A stretch of 64,000 nucleotides of DNA from Dickeya undicola. GTDB lineage: Bacteria; Pseudomonadota; Gammaproteobacteria; Enterobacterales; Enterobacteriaceae. The translations under genes were made by a program, and so were the position numbers. The notes below the pieces were generated by a model. It was not told the DNA's origin, did no database searches, and was given only the letters and a program-made list of their open reading frames with translations. Shown piece by piece: positions 8,866 to 20,364 of this stretch. The stretch covers positions 1 through 64,000 of the forward strand of contig NZ_JSYG01000024.1 in assembly GCF_000784735.1 (NCBI RefSeq). Direction: 5' to 3'. Each line of letters starts with the position of its first letter. The stretch's first letter is position 1.

Positions 8866-10428
8866 TCAGAAAAACATTTTCTCAAAGGGAATCTCATACT
8901 GTGATGCGTTAAACGACACCCCTTTCAGCCGGGGCGAATAGATGGCTTTGGTTCTTGAATAGGTCAGCGGGATATACACCGCCTCATCGGTCAGCAAGGT
9001 GAATAATTGTGCATAGCGTTCCTGACGCTGTTTTTCATTTGGCGTCAGCAATATTTCGCCAATCAGGTTATCGATGTCCGGCTTGTGGGGTAATCCCTTC
9101 TGCGCCTGATAATCCGCATGGGCGGGAATGCGGAACGACGAAATATACGATGCCGGGTCGTAAGGCGTTCCCCATGACAACGAATATTGCAGGTCAAAAT
9201 CGCCCGATTTCTGGCGGTCCAGAAAAGCCTGCTTTTCCTCCCCCAGAATAGTCAGCTGTACGCCGACGCGCTTCAGGTCATCCTGAATCAGCTCGGCAAT
9301 CTCCCTTTCCGCCGCGTTATTGCGGTTATAAGACAGCATCAGCGCCAGCGGCTTACCCTGCTTTTCCCGCACCGTTTTTCCCGCCGCCAGATGCCAGCCA
9401 GCCGCTTCCAGCAATATTGCGGTTTGCTGCGGATCAAACCGATACACCGGCAAATCGATATCACAATAAGGCACACGGCGGGACAGCAGAGTATCGGCAA
9501 CGCTCTCGCTATTGCCCATAATTCCGCTGGCGATCGCCGCTTTATCGATCGCGTACTGCAACGCCTGACGCACCGCTTTATCCCCGCTAATGGGACGACC
9601 GCTATTCAGCACCAGCGCGCGGGAGGCGACCGGCTGGCTCATCAACGTCTGGTATTTTCCCGAAGCCTGAAGCGCAGCGAAGCTGTCCATATCCAGCATA
9701 TCGCCGTCGGCACCGAAAATGAGCTGGACTGTTTCTTTTTGCAACGCCATCAGCATGGACTGCCGATCAGGTATCACCTGCCACACAACGCTATCAAGGC
9801 GCGGCCGGGTTCCCCAGTAACCGGCGTTGGCGACAAACCGCGCGTATTGATTGGGTTTATGCTCCGCCAGCACCCAGGGGCCGGTTCCCACATAACCGGT
9901 TATTCCGTCTTTGGTTTTACCGTCAATAAATGCTCGGGGCGACACAAAACGGAACGGTCTGGTCAGACCCAGTTCGATTAGCGTTGGGTAATAAGGATGT
10001 TTAAGTGTGATCTCAACGCGGTAACGGTCCAGCACGGTGACCTTATCGATCTGCTGTACCAGTTCAAGCCAGGCATGGCGCTGATAATTGTCCAGCACCG
10101 CCTCAATGTTCTGTTTGACGACATCAGCCGTCAACAGCTCACCATCGGTAAACCGAACACCGTGACGTAGAGTGAAAATATAGTGTTTGCCATCGGGAGA
10201 TATTGTCCAGCTTTCCGCCAGCCAGGGTTTCACCCCTTCGGAGGTATTAATGACCAGCGATTCAAACACCATATTCTGGGCGGCCATTTCGCCCGCATAA
10301 CCATGCGGATTAATGTCACGAATATCTTTGGTGCTGGCATACACCAATGAATGTTCCGCTGCACCCGCGCACACCGAAAACAGACACAATATTACTGCCA
10401 GCAGCGTGATTCGCCGTATCCTAAACAT
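8866..10428 (-). CDS. nikA: NikA-like periplasmic solute-binding protein
   Basis: This 520-residue SBP family 5 protein has a signal peptide (MFRIRR, hydrophobic core, cut near AGAAEH). It resembles E. coli NikA over its length, including VLDNYQRHAWLEL, TRPFRFVSP and the PADAH-to-EIPFE tail. I chose the ATG at 10428 because GAGGG precedes it and the signal peptide then begins correctly; a start at 10473 adds 15 residues. In E. coli NikA, as I remember it, the WGAPYDP segment is flanked by histidines, one of which contacts the nickel complex. Here the segment reads YSLSWGTPYDPASY with no histidine, so the ligand may differ. It follows the methyltransferase gene by 71 nt. Confidence 0.85.
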   Translation of the reverse strand: MFRIRRITLLAVILCLFSVCAGAAEHSLVYASTKDIRDINPHGYAGEMAAQNMVFESLVINTSEGVKPWLAESWTISPDGKHYIFTLRHGVRFTDGELLTADVVKQNIEAVLDNYQRHAWLELVQQIDKVTVLDRYRVEITLKHPYYPTLIELGLTRPFRFVSPRAFIDGKTKDGITGYVGTGPWVLAEHKPNQYARFVANAGYWGTRPRLDSVVWQVIPDRQSMLMALQKETVQLIFGADGDMLDMDSFAALQASGKYQTLMSQPVASRALVLNSGRPISGDKAVRQALQYAIDKAAIASGIMGNSESVADTLLSRRVPYCDIDLPVYRFDPQQTAILLEAAGWHLAAGKTVREKQGKPLALMLSYNRNNAAEREIAELIQDDLKRVGVQLTILGEEKQAFLDRQKSGDFDLQYSLSWGTPYDPASYISSFRIPAHADYQAQKGLPHKPDIDNLIGEILLTPNEKQRQERYAQLFTLLTDEAVYIPLTYSRTKAIYSPRLKGVSFNASQYEIPFEKMFF

Positions 10429-10499
10429 CACCCTCACTCTGAAAATAAATAAGAAACGCCAACGTGCCTGCATCTTGAATTACGACGGGCATAGCCGTT

Positions 10500-11279
10500 T
10501 TATTTTTCCGCAACAACCATAAACATCGGTGTCGACGCGTAATTGATTTTCTCTTCGTCATCCCATAGGTTTTCAGCAATATTTTCATCAATGAAAACCT
10601 GATTAAACCCACACGACAGCAAAGCATGACGATCCCACGCCGGGCGTATTTCCCGGCTCAACGGTAGCGTTCTGGCAATATTCTCCATCGCTATCGTATT
10701 GGTATTAGCATAGTGGTCATTCATCTTCAGGCGGCGAGCATTTTGTCGATCACGCAAATAGCCGTCACGCGCGTCGGCATTAAAAAGATGCGCATACCAG
10801 TTGGCATCGAAATTAATCAACCGGCCACCGGGCGCTAATACCCGCAACCACTCCTGATAGGCGGCCAGCGGCTGTTTCAGATTCCAGGTCACATTGCGCG
10901 TCACCAACAGGTCGAAATGATTATCAGGAAACGGCAGCGTATGGACATCCGCCGTCGCTAATGTGATGTCAACGCCATAATAATCGGCATTATTTTTAGC
11001 CTGCGCCAGCATGGCGGGCGTTGCATCCACCGCGGTAACGCGATGACCCGCCATCGCCAATGTGACAGCGAAAAAACCCGGCCCGGTGCCAACGTCCAGT
11101 ATCGTTAATAGCGGTTTTTTCGGGGCGTGATGTAAAATAACGTTCTGCCATAACAGGCGTTTGCCGCCGGTTAATTCCGCGACATTAACATCATTATATC
11201 CTTCCGCTCGTTTGCTCCAGTAATGCTTTACTGCATTGAGTAAACCATCACACGTAATATCATCCGTTAATAGTGTCAC
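10500..11279 (-). CDS. Class I SAM-dependent methyltransferase
   Basis: The 259-residue protein has the Rossmann methyltransferase core. Motif I is ILDVGTGPGFFAVTLA (about residues 61-76), the acidic end of strand 2 is VTAVDATP, motif IV is FDLLVTRNVTWNL, and LAPGGRLINFD follows. The family is UbiE/COQ5-like, and the substrate cannot be read from sequence. It is the first gene of the strand-wise run leading into the nikABCDE-like importer, at the position where a regulator or metallophore gene might be expected. A link to the imported metal ligand is inference. Confidence 0.85.
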   Translation of the reverse strand: MTLLTDDITCDGLLNAVKHYWSKRAEGYNDVNVAELTGGKRLLWQNVILHHAPKKPLLTILDVGTGPGFFAVTLAMAGHRVTAVDATPAMLAQAKNNADYYGVDITLATADVHTLPFPDNHFDLLVTRNVTWNLKQPLAAYQEWLRVLAPGGRLINFDANWYAHLFNADARDGYLRDRQNARRLKMNDHYANTNTIAMENIARTLPLSREIRPAWDRHALLSCGFNQVFIDENIAENLWDDEEKINYASTPMFMVVAEK

Positions 11280-11387
11280 AACAGTCAGCCCTATTATTAC
11301 GACAAGTGAATCTCACCCAGAAAAAGTCTGTGATTGCGTTCCGCTGTTATTCAATATTCAATGACGCCCTACGCGGGGAACACGTTT

Positions 11388-11514
11388 TATACCCTAAATA
11401 ATTCGAGTTGCAGGAAGGCGGCAACCGAGTGAATTCCCAGGAGCTTACATAAGTAAGTGACTGGGGTGAGCGAGGGCAGCCAACGCACCTGCGACTTGAA
11501 GTATGACGGGTATA
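11388..11514. repeat. Full-length ERIC repeat (copy 2)
   Basis: This 127-bp element has the ERIC core AGTAAGTGACTGGGGTGAG, the partner half CCAGGAGCTTACAT, and inverted ends (ATAATTCGAGTTGCAGG versus CCTGCGACTTGAAGTATGA). It lies upstream of the methyltransferase operon and downstream of the ftsI-like gene. The rest of 11280-11687 shows no gene. Confidence 0.93.
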
Positions 11515-11666
11515 TGCGCAGAGATAGTACACCCTGAAAGAAATACATACCCGCCCCGCGTATGAACTTTTATAAAAACATCACACTTCATTGAGGTAGA
11601 TCATGAAAGCCAAGACGCGCCGACACCGGTTCACTCCGCTGTCGACGCAACGAATGGCGAGGGTCT

Positions 11667-11688
11667 AGCGCCTATCTCAATAGGCGCT
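11667..11688. terminator. Palindrome after the ftsI-like gene
   Basis: AGCGCCTAT and ATAGGCGCT pair perfectly around a 4-nt loop, touching the stop codon of the penicillin-binding protein gene. No T-run follows on the minus strand, so intrinsic termination is doubtful. The core resembles other CCTATC-type palindromes at 13964-13979 and 18656-18671. Confidence 0.4.
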
Positions 11689-13385
11689 TATTCGGTGAGC
11701 GCGTCTGGCGGAATATTCATATGGCGCAGCACGTCACCCATAATATGGCCAAAGACCGGGCCCGCGACCGACCCGCCGAAATGCTTGCCCGCATCGGGAT
11801 GATTGATCATCACCACCAGCGCTACCCGCGGCTGACTGGCGGGTGCCACCCCTGCGGTATAGTTGACGTAACCGCCGTCGTATTTACCGTCTGGCCCCAT
11901 TTTCTCGGCCGTACCGGTTTTAATCGCCAGACGATAGCCAGGAACGGCGGCCGTTACCCCGCTGCCGCCGGGCAGGGCATCGCTCTCCATCATATGCACC
12001 ACCGTCCGCGCCACATCCTCATCGATGACACGAGTGCCGAGCACTGGCGGCGTCACTTTGGTGATGGAAACCGGGCGGAAGACGCCGAATGACCCAATCG
12101 TGGCGTACTCGCGCGCAATCTGCAACGGCGTGACACGCAGCCCGTAGCCGAATGAAAAGGTCGCGCGTTCAATGTCGGACCACCGCTCACGATGCAGCGG
12201 GAAATAGCCGCTGGTTTCCCCCTCGATCCCCAGTCCACTGGCAACACCAAGCCCAAAGCGGTGATAGAGATCGACCAGTACGCTTGCGGGCATCGCCAGT
12301 GCGATATGCGATACCCCGATATCGCTGGATTTTTGCAAAATACCGGTGATGGTCAGTCGGCTCCAGTGCCCGACGTCTTTGATCAGGTGTCCGTTCACCG
12401 GATAAGGCGTGGTGTCGATAACCGAATCCGGCCGGATCAGATGACGTTGCAGCCCCGCCATCACCACCAGCGGTTTGACGGTCGACCCCGGCTCGAAGCT
12501 GTCCGATATCGCCACATTCCTCATGTTCTTCTGTGGCTCGCCTTCGTAATTATTAGGGTTGTAGGACGGGTAGCTAGCCATACCGAGGATCTCCCCGGTG
12601 TTGACGTCAATCAACACCGCAGCCCCGGAATCGGCCTTATTCAGTTGCACACCGTCACGCAGGTGTGAATAAAGGACAAACTGCAAATAGCTGTCGATGC
12701 TCAGCGTCAGCGTCGGTGCCTGCTGCGCCGGGTCGTCGGCCATCAGGCTGACCACGTTGCCGTAACGATCTTTGCGGTAAACCCGCAGTCCCGGTTTGCC
12801 CAGCAACAGCTTGTTGAAACTGCGTTCAATGCCGTCCAACCCCTGCCCATCCAGCCCGACGATGCCGATAAGGTTGGACACCGCATCGCTCATCGGGTAG
12901 TAGCGGCTGGAGTCCGCCGGGGTCGAGATGCCACTGATATGCAATTGGCGCACGTAGTCAGCTATCCCCGCCTCAACCTGGCGTCCGATATAGAGAAAGT
13001 GACGGTGCGCATTCTCCTGAATCTTGTCTTTAATATCGCTAAGCGGCAGCGATAACGCGGTAGATAACGCACTCCACTGCGCAGCGGCCAATGTCGGGTC
13101 GCTCTCCAGCACATGGATAGGATCAGCCACCACATCATTGGAAGCCACGCTGACCGCCAATGGATGACCGTTGCGATCGGTGATGCTGCCGCGCAACGGT
13201 TGCGTGACCAGTTCACGCAAAGAGCGCTGATTGGCTTCTTTCTCCAGTTGCAGGCTTGCCACTACCTGCAAATACCCGACGCGGGCCATCAACAGCACCA
13301 GGCAGACACTGATACCAACACACAATAAAACAAAACGACCCTGAAAATAGGTCACACCCACACGGGTAGAATGGCTTTTGAGCAT
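11688..13385 (-). CDS. FtsI-type class B penicillin-binding protein (second PBP3-like)
   Basis: The 565-residue protein has one N-terminal membrane anchor (FVLLCVGISVCLVLLMARV), a PBP dimerisation domain, and a transpeptidase domain. The catalytic STVK is at 301-304 and KTG at 489-491. The SxN motif reads SSD at 353-355, where E. coli FtsI has SSN. It is a peptidoglycan D,D-transpeptidase for septal crosslinking. It stands alone, outside any dcw cell-division cluster, so it is probably a paralogue of the housekeeping FtsI, comparable to the acid-active PBP3SAL of Salmonella. That comparison is by context and not proven. Confidence 0.87.
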   Translation of the reverse strand: MLKSHSTRVGVTYFQGRFVLLCVGISVCLVLLMARVGYLQVVASLQLEKEANQRSLRELVTQPLRGSITDRNGHPLAVSVASNDVVADPIHVLESDPTLAAAQWSALSTALSLPLSDIKDKIQENAHRHFLYIGRQVEAGIADYVRQLHISGISTPADSSRYYPMSDAVSNLIGIVGLDGQGLDGIERSFNKLLLGKPGLRVYRKDRYGNVVSLMADDPAQQAPTLTLSIDSYLQFVLYSHLRDGVQLNKADSGAAVLIDVNTGEILGMASYPSYNPNNYEGEPQKNMRNVAISDSFEPGSTVKPLVVMAGLQRHLIRPDSVIDTTPYPVNGHLIKDVGHWSRLTITGILQKSSDIGVSHIALAMPASVLVDLYHRFGLGVASGLGIEGETSGYFPLHRERWSDIERATFSFGYGLRVTPLQIAREYATIGSFGVFRPVSITKVTPPVLGTRVIDEDVARTVVHMMESDALPGGSGVTAAVPGYRLAIKTGTAEKMGPDGKYDGGYVNYTAGVAPASQPRVALVVMINHPDAGKHFGGSVAGPVFGHIMGDVLRHMNIPPDALTE

Positions 13386-13633
13386 AAACCGCGCCCGCTA
13401 AAATCAGGCAGAGCCTCGCGGTGCGATCATCACGAACGATTGTCACACTGCACCCACAGACTCTGCCTTAAGTAAAAATATCGATTGATCCTGTGGTCGC
13501 ACTATAAATGACATCGCTTAACGATACAGAAGCAGGAAACATCCCTACGTAATTCATTAATCATTGAAATGAAAGATACAGATGAAAACACACACTGCCG
13601 AAAAAGCATACGCCGCATCAGCGACAAGCCCTT

Positions 13634-13774
13634 TATACCCAAAATAATTCGAGTTGCAGGACAAAACGTTTTGCGTTTTGAACGCTGCTGACAGCGGCCC
13701 CGCAGGGGCGAGGCCCATGAAACGGGCCGAGTAACGCAGCCAACGCCCCTGCAACGTGAAGTATGACGGGTATA
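13634..13774. repeat. ERIC-ended element without ERIC core (copy 3)
   Basis: The ends are ERIC ends (AATAATTCGAGTTGCAGG; CCTGCAACGTGAAGTATGA), but the middle holds only the three-hairpin module (CGCTG/CAGCG, GCCCC/GGGGC, GGCCC/GGGCC) and no ERIC core. It sits in the 731-bp gap between the divergent ftsI-like and katG genes. That gap otherwise shows no gene. Confidence 0.8.
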
Positions 13775-13963
13775 CATCACTGTTTCTCGGTTGCTCGACT
13801 TGCGATGTTACATCGCTACATACCGCGCAATAACAACTGCTTTACTTATTAATCTCCACGATTAAATAGTCAGTATCTATCACAATATTCATGTAATTCG
13901 ATTTCATCTCTGACCCGACGCTGACTAAGATAGATAGTGAGTTTCAACCGAAGGACACGAAGA

Positions 13964-13979
13964 ACCTATCCCAATAGGT
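13964..13979. repeat. Small CCTATCCCAATAGG palindrome
   Basis: ACCTATCCCAATAGGT is a short inverted repeat (6-7 bp arms) about 140 bp upstream of katG. It resembles the ends of the intergenic repeat at 18656-18795. Function unknown. Confidence 0.4.
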
Positions 13980-14104
13980 GAAATTCAAATTATTGCGTTA
14001 GACACTGACGCAGCACCCAATGCCAGCATTACGAGCAATTTCCTGTCCACAGCTCACTACCCGGCAGTGTGTTTAGCCGGGTTGATGGGGACACATGAGC
14101 ATGA

Positions 14105-16318
<2,214 letters not shown>

Positions 16319-16328
16319 TCCTCGCCCA

Positions 16329-16357
16329 CCCCGGCGTGTTTCACGCCGGGGTATTTC
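16329..16357 (+). terminator. katG terminator
   Basis: CCCCGGCGTG pairs with CACGCCGGGG around a TTT loop, 10 nt after the katG stop, followed by TATTT. This is a 10-bp GC-rich stem with a short T-rich tail. Confidence 0.8.
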
Positions 16358-16509
16358 CAATGCAACTTCAGTCAACATCCTTCCCGTTAACCTTTATCCT
16401 GTCAGGCTGTATCGCATAATTACTTTTGTACAATCCAGCAGATATTGAACCAGAAGAAAGTTTTTACATGGATCGTTACGATTTACCAGGTAATACATCC
16501 CGGCGCTAA

Positions 16510-16819
16510 ACAGCTTCTCATATTACTGCTCAACGTCGTGGTTTTTATAGATGATGTAGTTATCAACCACCAACGTAGGAGACTCGGCCCGTCCCCGAAT
16601 GCAGAGCGCCAGCCAGATAATGTCTGGTTCTGTCCCGGCGTGGCGATACGCTTCTGCTACCCTTTGGGCATCCAGTCGGTACCGATTTTCGGGTTCAGGT
16701 CGATATCGACTTCATCCTGATAAAACACAGGGTTCGCCGCCACTCCCTGAGCCATAGCCTGCTCAATAGCAAGCCGCTTTTCATCATAATGCAGGTCTTG
16801 GGGATATTTGGCGACGCTA
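16510..16819 (-). pseudogene. IS630-family transposase remnant
   Basis: On the minus strand one frame reads ...LAIEQAMAQGVAANPVFYQ then DEVDIDLNPKIGTDWMPKG and a stop. Another frame further on reads VVDNYIIYKNHDVEQ. Both segments are typical of IS630-type DDE transposases, carrying the second and third catalytic regions. A stop, a frameshift and an internal deletion separate them, so this is decayed. No terminal repeats could be placed. Confidence 0.75.
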
Positions 16820-17590
16820 TTTAGAATACAGGGTTATATCCCCCTGAAGAGATCAAAAAGGTCTGGGTCTGTGACTTAACCTGGCACCGATATTGGGAGG
16901 AGATAAGAAATCAGAAATTTCTTATTATGGTTGGGTCAGATTCGGGGTTTTTCGAAATCGCAGAGTGCAAGGTATTTATTTACTCACAGAAACAAGTTGG
17001 GTCGTTAACCAATGGCTTAGTTTTTCTCATCATGATTATTGATAAATACAAGTGTGGATATGGAAATTATTGGCACTGGTTAATTTGTGATTCCCCCATT
17101 ATTAATGATGTATCAGCATCATTTTTTGCCAAAAAAAAACAGAAATGAATTTTGTTTCCGCCTGGTTAATATCAAGAAAACATAATCAAAAAACACATTT
17201 AAACTCCTCCGTTAAAATAAAATTACAAACACCCATTATAAATACTTCTTTTATTAATTTTTTAATTTAAGTTATTTGATTTACTTAATTTTTTCAAGAT
17301 ACACACCCAGCTTACCCCATATCAGGCAGATAAAAAACAAATGATAAAATGCAGTTTTAACTTGAGATAATTGTTGCGACCCAGCTCTCGCGCAGAATAT
17401 TAAAAAATATAAGACCATATGTACCAAAATGAATCAACTCATTAAAATATATTAAATAAGTCATTACTCATAAATTAATTACACAGGTTTATTTTAAGGT
17501 TATTGGAATAGTAAAAACAATATCGAGCAGTTATTGTCATTTTATTGCAATATGAAGGAATTATAAAAGGAGACGCAATATCAATATGAA
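16820..17590. other. AT-rich region without a convincing gene
   Basis: The stretch is clearly richer in A and T than the surrounding genes, above all from about 17150 on, which has long runs of A and T. One open frame at 16927-17148 has no recognisable domain and no good ribosome site, so I do not call it. The composition suggests foreign origin or a long regulatory region for the acetyltransferase gene that follows. Confidence 0.5.
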
Positions 17591-17605
17591 ATGGAGTTAT
17601 CAACA

Positions 17606-18010
17606 ATGCTTCCTGAATATATATTTGTTAATTCAGTTCCTCCGGTCGAGGATTTTTGTCGACTCAGGTATATAGCAGGACTTAAAGAACGTCCTCTGTC
17701 TGTTGCTAAAATTGCACTCTCTCGGAGTTGTTACGGAGTGTATGTTATCAACAAAGCACAGATCGTTATTGGGATGGGGCGTATTGTCGGGGACGGAGCG
17801 CTTAATTTTGAGATTGTTGACGTAGCTGTTGATCCGGCATACCAGCGACAGGGTATTGGAAGAGAAATAATGTTTAGGCTGAAATCATGGCTGGAAGATC
17901 AGGCTAAATATTCATTTGTTTCATTAATAGCAACGGTTCCAGAATTTTATAAGGAATTTGGGTTCAGGGGTATTCCCTCTCCGTGTGAAGGGATGTTTCT
18001 TGTATGGTAG
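17606..18010 (+). CDS. GNAT-family N-acetyltransferase
   Basis: This small 134-residue GNAT protein has the acetyl-CoA motif in DVAVDPAYQRQGIGREIM (the R/Q-x-x-G-x-G/A loop), preceded by the beta strand GMGRIVGDGALNFEIV. The substrate is unknown. I prefer the ATG at 17606 because GGAG lies 9 nt upstream. The ATG at 17591 would add five residues, but its nearest AGGAG is 18 nt away. The gene stands alone in an AT-rich island between an IS630 remnant and nested insertion sequences, which suggests horizontal acquisition. Confidence 0.82.
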   Translation: MLPEYIFVNSVPPVEDFCRLRYIAGLKERPLSVAKIALSRSCYGVYVINKAQIVIGMGRIVGDGALNFEIVDVAVDPAYQRQGIGREIMFRLKSWLEDQAKYSFVSLIATVPEFYKEFGFRGIPSPCEGMFLVW

Positions 18011-18180
18011 CTATCCGGGTAGACACCTAAGCAGAGGTTTTTATGTTGCAGATTTTTGAGTCATTAAGATACATGTGATGTCACTCCATTATGACCTCAA
18101 ATCTGACCACTAACTTTTTCCGATGCAGAAGGAAAACCGAAAATGCATCGGGGCAATTTTTCACGCGATTACGCTAAATA

Positions 18181-18225
18181 AAACACAGAAATGCCGATGT
18201 CGAAAGGCATCGCTTTTCTGTGTTT
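18181..18225. terminator. Possible terminator hairpin after the acetyltransferase
   Basis: AAACACAGAA pairs with TTCTGTGTTT, with an inner CGATG/CATCG stem, about 170 bp after the acetyltransferase stop. The A/T-flanked symmetric form could work on either strand. The rest of 18011-18655 shows no gene. Confidence 0.5.
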
Positions 18226-18655
18226 GGCTCCTTTAACTGGCTCACCTTCATTAGGAACTGTCTGATAATGCGGGTATGCTTACAGTATTACTGCCCTGTT
18301 TCCTCAGCCCCTATATACGCGCTAAATATTCATAAAATATTCACAGTAAGTAAAAAATAAATATACCGCCGAATCTGTTTATCCATCGAGTGATAAAAAA
18401 TATCCGCAGCGATTATTAAATACAAATATAGAACACAAAATAAAAAATTTTAATCAATTTATTTTTAATATAAAAAATTAAATCCCCGCACAGAAAACGC
18501 ATCTCTTTTTCACGAGTATACTTTGGTATACATGACCTATACTTTTTAATCGTGGACGCTCTGTCTCGATTGTTTTATTTTCCTGCCATGCATTAAAGAA
18601 TAACGCCGCACCATCGTCGTATTGCTCAGAGCACACTGACAATGCCGGTATCCGA

Positions 18656-18795
18656 GCCTATCCCAGTAGGCGTTATTGGCATAGCCAGTTTGGACTCGGA
18701 CAGCGCGGAGAACCCGCAGCGTACACGGAGTACGTGAGGAGTTCGAGCACTGCCCAGGGCCAAAATGGCAAGTGAAATAGCCCTAATGGGATAGG
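18656..18795. repeat. Intergenic repeat with CCTATCCC-type ends
   Basis: It begins GCCTATCCCAGTAGGC and ends CCTAATGGGATAGG, so the ends are roughly inverted. Inside are pairs such as TTTGGACTCGGACAGCG and GCACTGCCCAGGGCCAAAA. I recognise this from memory as a recurrent intergenic element of soft-rot enterobacteria. It runs directly up to the IS4 end. Confidence 0.55.
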
Positions 18796-19117
18796 TAATG
18801 CCAGTCAGTTAAGCCACTGACTGGCATTTTTTATACGCTTTTCCGTATTTACGCGGTCTTTCCTTCACCACTCGCGGGAAGGCCCTTTCTCTCCTTCCCG
18901 CGAGTTTCACCAACTGCGCCAGACTCTCCAGATCTCGCATCAGCTCCGGGATACGGCCCGGTGACGCTCCCTGCAACGTCATCAGCATTCTCATCACCAG
19001 ACCGCTCGACTCGCTGAAGCTCAGCTGATTCGGCCAGTAGCCCTTCAACTGTCCTGCCATCTTTATCATCTGATAACGTACCAGGTTATACGCCAGCAGA
19101 ACGCCCCATAACTCCTG
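18796..19117 (-). mobile_element. IS4-family element, 3' part
   Basis: It holds the end of an IS4-group transposase on the minus strand: ELWGVLLAYNLVRYQMIKMA through to CQSVA and the stop at 18809. The outer end starts TAATGCC, as in IS4. The terminal hairpin TGCCAGTCAGT/ACTGACTGGCA (18799-18826) spans the stop codon and is followed by six T on the plus strand, so it could block transcription entering the element. The coding frame is cut at 19117 by the inserted IS3 element and resumes at 20365. Confidence 0.85.
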
Positions 19118-19147
19118 TGATCCTACCCACGTAATGTGGACACAGCC

Positions 19148-20002
19148 CTAAGCGAGGTTCTGGTTTTCAAATTGTTCCGGACTGATACCGCCACAGCCAC
19201 TGTGACGGCGCCACCAATTGTAATCACACTCGATATAATTAAATACCGTCGTCCGCATTATTTCCCGACTGATAAAGCGTTCACCATGGATGCATTAGAC
19301 TTTCAGTGAGTGGAAGAAGCTTTCCGCACAGGCATTATCATAGCAGCAACCTTTTGCACTCATGCTCCCATGCAGATGATGCCGTTTCAGCAGGCTCTGG
19401 TAGTCCGCGGAGCAGGACTGCCCGCCACGGTCAGTGTGAACGATAACGTTTTTCGGTCGTTTACGCCGCCACAGTACCATCTGTAGCGCATCACAGGCCA
19501 GCTGTGCCGTCATCCTCGATGACATCGACCAGCCAATAACAGCACGCGACCATAGGTCAATGACGATGGCCAGATACAGCCAGCCTTCATCTGTACGTAA
19601 ATACGTGATATCTCCCACCCATTTTTGATTTGGACCGCTGGCGATGAAATCTTGCTTCAGCAGATTTTCAGACACAGGCAACCCGTGCTCCCGGTAGCTG
19701 ACAGGACTGAACTTCCGGGCCGCTTTTGCCCGCAGCCCCTGACGGCGCAGGCTGGCAGCAATGGTTTTCACATTATATTCCGGTAGCTCATCAGCCAGTC
19801 GCGGGGCACCGTACCGCTGTTTGGCGTTATTGAATGCCTTACTGACGGCATCATCACAGACACGTCGGAACCGGTGACGCGAGCTGACCTGATGGCGGCG
19901 ACAACGCCAGGCATACCAACCGCTGCGGGCGACCCGAAGCACCCGGCACATGGCTTTGATGCTGAACTCTGCCTGATGTTTTTCGATAAAGACAACCTTC
20001 AT
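19148..20002 (-). pseudogene. IS3-family orfB transposase with a nonsense codon
   Basis: The rve-type DDE transposase reads [16 protein letters not shown] to HSLKV and then stops at 19295-19297. The same frame continues as [20 protein letters not shown] to NQNLA and a stop at 19148, so a TAA replaced what is normally a glutamate codon. The catalytic residues (D in GDITYL, D in HTDRGGQ, E in NACAESFF) all precede the stop, but the conserved C-terminal 48 or so residues are lost. Activity without a helper copy is doubtful. Confidence 0.85.
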
Positions 20003-20298
20003 TTCAGGCGCTTCGCAAAGTATGTCGCGGCCTTTTGGAGAATGGCCAGCTCCTCGGCCTGTTCAGCCAGCTGGCGTTTGAGGCGGGCATTTTCGGCCGC
20101 CAGTTCATTCTCGCGCTCTGAGGAGGTCATCTGTTGCTGTTGTTTACTGCGCCAGTTGTAGAGCTGGGATTCATAAAGGCTGAGCTCGCGGGCAGCGGCA
20201 GCGACACCGATGTGTTCAGCGAGTTTCAGAGCTTCATCGCGGAATTCGGGTGTGTACTGTTTACGGGCCGTTTTGCTGGTTGATGCTGGTTTTGTCAT
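19999..20298 (-). CDS. IS3-family orfA (HTH DNA-binding subunit)
   Basis: The 99-residue protein has an HTH_Tnp_1 domain ([20 protein letters not shown], then [15 protein letters not shown]) and a leucine-zipper-like tail ([22 protein letters not shown]). It binds the IS ends. Its TGA overlaps the orfB ATG as ATGA; in this family a frameshift usually gives the active OrfAB fusion. The reading frame is intact, unlike orfB. Confidence 0.9.
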   Translation of the reverse strand: MTKPASTSKTARKQYTPEFRDEALKLAEHIGVAAAARELSLYESQLYNWRSKQQQQMTSSERENELAAENARLKRQLAEQAEELAILQKAATYFAKRLK

Positions 20299-20364
20299 GA
20301 GTAATCACCTCTGGTTGAGAGTTTACTCACTTAGTCGCGTGTCCACTAATGGTGGGGAGGATCA

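Larger units (their letters stand above)
19118..20364 (-). mobile_element. IS3-family insertion sequence (1247 bp) inside the IS4 element
   Basis: The ends are inverted repeats: TGATCCTACCCAC at the left, TGATCCTCCCCAC on the opposite strand at the right, both continuing to GTGGACAC. The target CCTG is duplicated at 19114-19117 and 20365-20368, which joins the two IS4 halves exactly (VEQ-ELWG). It carries orfA and orfB with a 4-nt overlap. The clean duplication suggests a recent insertion. Confidence 0.92.

Noticed and set aside
16445-16720. 91-codon plus-strand frame after katG
   Set aside because: It is the antisense of an IS630 transposase remnant on the minus strand.
16927-17148. 73-codon plus-strand frame in the AT-rich island
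   Set aside because: No domain, no Shine-Dalgarno, and a lysine-rich end that runs through poly-A; chance is more likely.
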